Origin: JACCSI01 sp963815285
GTDB lineage: Bacteria > Acidobacteriota > Vicinamibacteria > Vicinamibacterales > UBA2999
NCBI GenBank assembly: GCA_963815285.1
Contig: CAWFGB010000008.1
Coordinates: 682,001-746,000 of the forward strand
Direction: 5' to 3'
DNA length: 64,000 nt
Shown here in pieces: positions 59,641 through 64,000 of the stretch (its first letter is position 1; every line of letters begins with the position of its first letter). The notes beneath the pieces are model-generated. The model ran no database searches. It had not been told where the DNA came from and was given only the letters and a program-made list of their open reading frames with translations. The position numbers were made by a program, and so were the translations under genes.

Positions 59641-60602
59641 TGCGGAGGGCGAACCTTCGACGTGACTTCGGCGAGTCGGTAATCGTGGTAGGAAACGTCG
59701 TAGCGCGCGCGCAGCGCGCCGAGTGCGGTGGACAGGCCGAAGCCCATCTCGATGGTGCTGGGCAGCCACACCTCCGGAAACGGCTGCGCCATCTCCATGG
59801 ACGCCTTCATCTCATCGATGCGCACGAGGGAGCGGCCAGGAAGAAAGTCCAGCCCGATGTTATCGAACGTGTAGCGCAGGATCTGGTGCAGCGCCGGGTC
59901 AATCCAGAGCGTCACCAGCGACACCTTGTTCATTTTCTCTTCGACTTGGTCGTCCTGTTCGCGCACCCGGCGATTGGGGCGCGATCGCCCCTCGGTGAAC
60001 AGCTTGCTCGGGTAGTACTCAATCTTCAAGACATCGCGGCCGTTCAGCTGCTCGCGCCCAGACAGCGCGTAGTGCCCTGGATCGAACTTGAACCGGAGAA
60101 AGTAGGCGGCCGACACGAATCGCGGCTCGAGCGAGCCGGATACGACATCCACCTGCACGCCTTCGGCCGAGACAACCACCGAGCCTCTTGCCTCGGGTGA
60201 GTCCGGATCCTCCTTGGCGCGCGCGGCCCGGCGCTCACGGGCTTTTTCGCGTTCCACAAATCGGGCTTCGGAACGGGCGCGTTCCGGCTCGGGAATGGCA
60301 ACGCCGTTGACCCTCAGCGGGCTGCGGATGAAATAGGAGTCACGGATGAACCAGATGTATTCGCGGTCGAATCCGTAGAGGCGGCCGCCGTCTGGCCCCG
60401 TGATCTGCAGCCGCTCATCTTCCTCGAGGATGTACTGCTGCATCTTCTTCCAGTTGTCGTCGCGGCGGGCGACCACGCGCTCCATGAAGGCGTCCAGGTC
60501 TGACTGGGCTGGTAGGGCTGGTGAGGCGGCTGGGGCGGGCCGAGTGGAGCCGCCAGCGACAACCGCGGTGGCCAGGAGCAAGAAAAGCAGTTTCACCAGC
60601 AT
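59637..60602 (-). CDS. Secreted hypothetical protein, LolA/LppX-like fold possible
   Basis: 321 residues with a signal peptide (about 1-25). The mature part starts with a helix (DLDAFMERVVARRDDNWKKM) and continues in long beta segments (DREYIWFIRDSYFIRSPLRV, LRFKFDPGHYALSGREQLNG, DVLKIEYYPSKLF, KVSLVTLWIDPALHQILRYT, EVWLPSTIEMGFGLSTALGA), the pattern of the outer-membrane lipoprotein-sorting (LolA-like) fold. A charged insertion RFVEREKARERRAARAKED lies near residue 115. It is translationally coupled to the POTRA-barrel gene, so the two likely form a periplasm-to-outer-membrane pair. Not recognised as a named family. Confidence 0.6.
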   Translation of the reverse strand: MLVKLLFLLLATAVVAGGSTRPAPAASPALPAQSDLDAFMERVVARRDDNWKKMQQYILEEDERLQITGPDGGRLYGFDREYIWFIRDSYFIRSPLRVNGVAIPEPERARSEARFVEREKARERRAARAKEDPDSPEARGSVVVSAEGVQVDVVSGSLEPRFVSAAYFLRFKFDPGHYALSGREQLNGRDVLKIEYYPSKLFTEGRSRPNRRVREQDDQVEEKMNKVSLVTLWIDPALHQILRYTFDNIGLDFLPGRSLVRIDEMKASMEMAQPFPEVWLPSTIEMGFGLSTALGALRARYDVSYHDYRLAEVTSKVRPPQ

Positions 60603-60634
60603 CCCCTATTGGACGAACGCCGGGGCATGGAAGT

Positions 60635-62176
60635 TTAGTCGTTTGACTCCGTCGACCGTGAGTACACCACTTTGCCGTCGAAGATCGTCACGGCAACGTC
60701 GGTCTCGGCAAGCCGGGCCGGCGGGATAGCGAAAATATCCTGCGTCAGGATCACCAGGTCGGCGAGCATGTCAGGCGCGATCGTTCCCTTGCGGTGTTCG
60801 TCATAGGACGCCCATGCCGGCTCACGGGTGTAGGCGTCGATCGCCTCGCGCAGCGTCATCCGATCGGCGGGCAACCAGCCACCCGCGTCGATGCCATCCG
60901 GCAGCGTCCGATTCACACCGGCATGGACTCCGAGCACCGGATCCTGCATGGCATCCGCGGCGCCAACCTGAGGTTGCATCGACGTGATGACCCCGAGCTT
61001 CTGAAAGCGGTCCGCGTCGAGCGGGTCCGACACCTCCGCGTACTCGATGCGATGGCGGCGGCCGCGTTCAGGCGTGCCGTTCCTGCCGATCGCGAATTCA
61101 ATCGCATCGAGAGCGATGCGAACGGCTTCATCGCCGATGGTCTCGATGATCACCTGCCATCCGCGCTGATCGAGCTCGGCCACCACTTCCGCCAGTGCCT
61201 GGGGCTGCACGTCTTCGTCCGCGGTCAGCGTGATGCCGCCGGCCTTGAACAGCGGATCGTCGTCAAACTTCGCGCGCAGCTTGCCGAGCGTGTCGAGTTC
61301 CGCCGGCGTCAGGTCCGTGCGTGCGTGCAGGGCAGCGTAGATCCGAACTTCAAGGTCGTTGGCGCGACGGAGCTCGGAGTACAACTCGAGGTCGTCGGGC
61401 GAGGCTCCGGCGTCCTGGACGCTGGTCACGCCGCGCCGGTGCGCGTACACCATCGCCGCACGTAAGCCGGCCTCACGCTCCGCGCGTGTCGGCGTCGGCA
61501 ACAGATCGGAAATCAGGGTCATCGCCGCGCCCTTCAGCACACCGGTCGGCTCACCCGTGCGCTGATCCCTGACGATGATTCCCTCCGGCGGGTTAGGTGT
61601 CCGGCGCGTGATCCTGGCGAGCTTGAGTGCCGCCGTGTTCACCCAGGCGGCCTCACCGTCGTAGGCGATGAGGAAGGCGGGGCGCTCGAAGATCAGCGCG
61701 TCGAGCCGTTGGCGGGTGGGCAGATCGTCCGGAAACAGATCGTACTGCCAGCCGCGTCCGATGACCCACTCACGATCGGGATGTGCCGCCGCCCAAGCCT
61801 TGATCTCCGACTCCACCAGCAAGAGCGTCGTGGCGTCCGCCAGGTTCACCTGCTGTAAGCGCAGTCCCTCGGCGATGAATTGTGCGTAGGCATCGTTGAA
61901 GCCGGGGAGCACTGCGCCGCCTTTGGCGTCGACCACGACAGTTCGCGGCCGGCGCAAGCGCTGGACGTCGCGATTGGAGCCGACCATCAGGATCTTGTTG
62001 CCCTGTACAGCCACGGCCTCTGCCATCGTGCCTTCTCCGTCAGCGGTATAGACGCTGCCGTTGACGACGATCAGGTCCACCGGACCGTCTCGGCGCTGCG
62101 CGCCGACAATGAGTCCGGCAATCACCGTCACGCCGACGATGAGGGCGACAAGGTAAGCCGTGATGCGGGCCGCCAT
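60635..62176 (-). CDS. Membrane-anchored amidohydrolase-3-like protein lacking metal ligands (probable pseudoenzyme)
   Basis: 513 residues with an N-terminal membrane helix (about 6-26). The overall sequence is that of the YtcJ/amidohydrolase-3 family: DLIVVNGSVYTADGEGTMAE, GAVLPGFNDA, WVIGRGWQYDLFPDDLPTRQ, HRRGVTSVQDAG, and the end LADLVILTQDIFAIPPARLA. But the metal and active-site residues are changed: the HxH motif of GFNDAHxH reads Y97-A-Q99; DGHAAWVN reads DGEAAWVN (E175); SVHD reads SVQD (Q254); IHAIGD reads IETIGD (E345); HRIEHA reads HRIEYA (Y379). The frame is long, intact and promoter-equipped, so the protein is probably made but not a normal metallohydrolase. Confidence 0.82.
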   Translation of the reverse strand: MAARITAYLVALIVGVTVIAGLIVGAQRRDGPVDLIVVNGSVYTADGEGTMAEAVAVQGNKILMVGSNRDVQRLRRPRTVVVDAKGGAVLPGFNDAYAQFIAEGLRLQQVNLADATTLLLVESEIKAWAAAHPDREWVIGRGWQYDLFPDDLPTRQRLDALIFERPAFLIAYDGEAAWVNTAALKLARITRRTPNPPEGIIVRDQRTGEPTGVLKGAAMTLISDLLPTPTRAEREAGLRAAMVYAHRRGVTSVQDAGASPDDLELYSELRRANDLEVRIYAALHARTDLTPAELDTLGKLRAKFDDDPLFKAGGITLTADEDVQPQALAEVVAELDQRGWQVIIETIGDEAVRIALDAIEFAIGRNGTPERGRRHRIEYAEVSDPLDADRFQKLGVITSMQPQVGAADAMQDPVLGVHAGVNRTLPDGIDAGGWLPADRMTLREAIDAYTREPAWASYDEHRKGTIAPDMLADLVILTQDIFAIPPARLAETDVAVTIFDGKVVYSRSTESND

Positions 62177-62183
62177 GCCTCGG

Positions 62184-62189
62184 ATTCTA
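62184..62189 (-). promoter_or_regulatory. -10 box TAGAAT, leaderless start of the amidohydrolase-like gene
   Basis: TAGAAT on the minus strand, 7 bases before ATG 62176. A plus-strand TAGGCT (62197-62202) for the divergent gene lies 8 bases away. Confidence 0.5.
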
Positions 62190-62214
62190 TCAGTGGTAGG
62201 CTCACTGATTGACT

Positions 62215-63180
62215 ATGCGATTTGCCATCGTCGGCTCCGGTGCGGTGGGTGGATATTTCGGCGCGAAGCTTGCGCGAAAGGGTCAGGACGTGACCTTCAT
62301 CGCGCGCGGGGCGCACCTGGCGGCGATGCGCCGGGACGGCCTGAGAATCCAGAGCGCCAAGCTCGGCGATTTCGTGGTGCACGCTCCTGCTCATGACGAC
62401 CCGGCGCAGGTGGGTCCGGTTGATGTCGTGCTGTTTACCGTCAAGGCCTACGACAACGCCGAGGCATTGGCGTTGCTCCCGCCGCTCATGGGCCCCGATT
62501 CGGTGGTCCTGACCCTGCAGAACGGCATCGACAGCGTCGACGACGTGGCCGGGGCGGTCGGCGAATCCCGGGTGCTTGGCGGCACCACCTACGTGGCCAC
62601 GGCGCTGGAGTCGCCCGGGCTCATCGTGCAGACCGGGGTGCATCGCTCCATCATCTTTGGCGAGGCGTTCGGTGGTCGGAGCCGCATCAGCGATCGCGTC
62701 CAGCGCATTGCCGATCTGATGGCGCCGGCCGACATTCAGGTCACGCCGGTCGCCGACGGCCTCGTACCAATCTGGGACAAGTTCGTGTACCTCGCGCCGT
62801 TTTCCGGTTTCACCGGCGCCGCCCGCCTGCCGATTGGCGGTATCTGGAGCGACGCGCACGTCCAGGAGATGTTCTACGCCGCCGCGCGCGAGATCGCCGC
62901 ACTGGCGGGCGCCGAGGGCGTGACGATCTCAGCCGACCGCTTCGCACGGCTGAAGGAATATATGGACAACGTCCCGCCGACCGTCCGGTCGTCGCTGCTC
63001 ATCGATCTCGAGTTGGGCAAGCGCATCGAAGTCGAAGCGTTGCAGGGTGCCGCGGTGCGCCGCGCCGCGAAGCACGGCATGCCGATGCCGATCATCTCGA
63101 CGCTCTACGCCGTGCTTAGGCCCTACGCTCATGGTCCGGCGTCACTTACAAGCCACAGAGACCCGGCGACCCAGAGTTGA
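62215..63180 (+). CDS. 2-dehydropantoate 2-reductase (PanE/ApbA family)
   Basis: 321 residues from the ATG at 62215; a TTG at 62209 is possible. Rossmann motif MRFAIVGSGAVGGYFGAKLA at the N-terminus; NADPH-pocket sequence VLFTVKAYDNAEALALLPPL; catalytic Lys K189 in WDKFVYLAPFSGFTGAARLP; C-terminal ApbA_C helical domain (MDNVPPTVRSSLLIDLELGK). The family reduces 2-dehydropantoate to pantoate in coenzyme A synthesis, but many members act on other 2-keto acids, and no pan genes are nearby. The C-terminal about 12 residues (SLTSHRDPATQS) look like run-on sequence. Confidence 0.86.
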   Translation: MRFAIVGSGAVGGYFGAKLARKGQDVTFIARGAHLAAMRRDGLRIQSAKLGDFVVHAPAHDDPAQVGPVDVVLFTVKAYDNAEALALLPPLMGPDSVVLTLQNGIDSVDDVAGAVGESRVLGGTTYVATALESPGLIVQTGVHRSIIFGEAFGGRSRISDRVQRIADLMAPADIQVTPVADGLVPIWDKFVYLAPFSGFTGAARLPIGGIWSDAHVQEMFYAAAREIAALAGAEGVTISADRFARLKEYMDNVPPTVRSSLLIDLELGKRIEVEALQGAAVRRAAKHGMPMPIISTLYAVLRPYAHGPASLTSHRDPATQS

Positions 63181-63202
63181 CCACAGAGAAGACCTTCTGT
63201 GT

Positions 63203-64000
63203 TTACCTCTGCGTGTCTGCGGCCTGTTCGTAGGCAGTCGAGCACAGCGAGATCAACGTCCTGGGCAGTAACGGGAACGTCGAGAGAACGTGTGCGTACT
63301 GTGAGCGCGTCAGCCCATAGAGGTGGGCGGCGATCGCGTTGACGCGGGCGTAGGGAGCTTCGTGGCCGGCGACGCCCGTGCGCCCGAGCGCTCGTGCGAG
63401 GGCGGCGAGCTCTCGGAACTCGACAGAGTTGCGCTGGGGCCTGGGCACGGGGAGCCGCGCCATCAGCGCGCAGGTGACGTGCGTGGTGACTTGCAGGCGC
63501 ACCAGGTAATTGGCCACGAGGCTGTTCATGAGCGCGAGCAGGCAGTGCTGCGCTTCTTCTCCGAGGACGGTTTTCGAGCAGAAGACCGTGTGGGTCGAAA
63601 TCGTCCCGGGCGGCAGACGTGCGGCGATGAGGGTTACGCGGTTGGTGGCGCTGGCGACATCGCGGTAGGCCAGCCGCGCGCGTTCGAAGCTCCGTGCGGC
63701 ATCGACCAATGTCGCCGCGCGAGCGGCCGTCACGGCCAGGGTGGCCTTGTTCGTCAGAAGTCGAAACGGCTCCAAGTGCTTGCCCTCGACAATCGTGAGC
63801 AAGGGCCCCTCGGCAGGTGCCTCACGCGGGACGAAGTGGTGACGGTCGTCCGTGGCGTTCAGCTCTCGTCCAAAGCGAACACCCCAGCCCGCCGTGTCGG
63901 CGAGCCTCGGCACGGTATCGACAATAGTGGCGAGGAGATCCACGTCTGCACGATGCGCGAGCCACGGAATGGCAACATCATCTCGATCCCACGACTCGAG
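63203..64000 (-). CDS. Eco57I/type IIG-like restriction-modification enzyme, C-terminal part (N-terminus off the window)
   Basis: The frame is open across the right edge and about 265 C-terminal residues are visible. The segment GWGVRFGRELNATDDRHHFV, then LTIVEGKHLEPFRL, matches the target-recognition region that follows the N6-adenine methylase domain in Eco57I/TaqI-like enzymes. The later words YRDVASATNRVTLIAARLPP, ALMNSLVANYLVRLQVTTHV and LMARLPVPRPQ are the usual C-terminal motifs of such large enzymes. The methylase and nuclease parts lie beyond 64000. Probably a defence gene; whether it is a single-protein type IIG system or part of a larger one cannot be told. Confidence 0.72.
   Translation of the reverse strand, partial: LESWDRDDVAIPWLAHRADVDLLATIVDTVPRLADTAGWGVRFGRELNATDDRHHFVPREAPAEGPLLTIVEGKHLEPFRLLTNKATLAVTAARAATLVDAARSFERARLAYRDVASATNRVTLIAARLPPGTISTHTVFCSKTVLGEEAQHCLLALMNSLVANYLVRLQVTTHVTCALMARLPVPRPQRNSVEFRELAALARALGRTGVAGHEAPYARVNAIAAHLYGLTRSQYAHVLSTFPLLPRTLISLCSTAYEQAADTQR

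Overview
The window is high-GC bacterial chromosome, most likely from an uncultured Acidobacteriota of the Vicinamibacteria type. This is inferred from a VWFA-related secreted protein of the acidobacterial kind, remnants of Ser/Thr-kinase/PD40 genes, a carboxypeptidase-regulatory-domain secreted protein, two subtilases with NIVWG repeats, and many start codons lying only 6-10 bases after a TANNNT -10 box, which suggests leaderless mRNAs. No rRNA, tRNA, CRISPR array or complete mobile element was recognised.

Layout. 1-11 kb: a secreted regulatory-domain protein (cut by the window edge), two tandem PYROXD2-like FAD oxidoreductases, a divergent GcvT-like THF methyltransferase, a small membrane protein, a VWFA protein, a carbon-nitrogen hydrolase, a Rieske oxygenase and an APC permease; part of this may be a catabolic (C1/N-methyl) island. 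11-16.6 kb: a gene graveyard with three decayed kinase/PD40 copies and a broken livM, interrupted by a small intact pair. 16.7-20.9 kb: an HD-GYP/GAF/GGDEF c-di-GMP enzyme and a subtilase with eight near-identical 18-bp repeats. 20.9-22.4 kb: degenerate DNA with a collagen-like fragment and a possible group II intron scrap.

22.4-40 kb is a dense core: a GlcD-type FAD oxidase, topoisomerase subunit A, a selenocysteine-type peroxiredoxin (in-frame TGA plus a SECIS-like hairpin), a 2269-residue TamB/POTRA/Omp85 fusion, a TPR protein, a NYN/LOTUS protein, a DUF1835 protein and topoisomerase subunit B. 40-44.2 kb: a MATE exporter, a four-helix-bundle protein and 1-pyrroline-5-carboxylate dehydrogenase, separated by arrays of a 7-bp repeat. 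44.2-51.5 kb: a GNAT, a second NIVWG subtilase, a secreted PI3K/Fam20-like protein, a baeRF-type protein, a basic-tailed protein and a 3-hydroxyisobutyrate-dehydrogenase-like enzyme. 51.5-57.3 kb (minus strand): FKBP-RluA and SucA-SucB, the latter frameshifted. 57.4-64 kb: a Cof phosphatase, an envelope pair (LolA-like plus POTRA/barrel), an amidohydrolase that lacks its metal ligands, a PanE-like reductase and the C-terminal part of an Eco57I-like restriction-modification enzyme.

The genes of greatest interest are the selenoperoxiredoxin, the inner-to-outer-membrane TamB-Omp85 fusion, the amidohydrolase-like pseudoenzyme, the secreted atypical kinase and the NIVWG subtilases. At genome scale the notable features are the leaderless start architecture and several intergenic repeat families (7-bp GCCTGRR arrays, a 13-bp array, TTCAAAAC inverted pairs and a GGTCT/AGACC palindrome).
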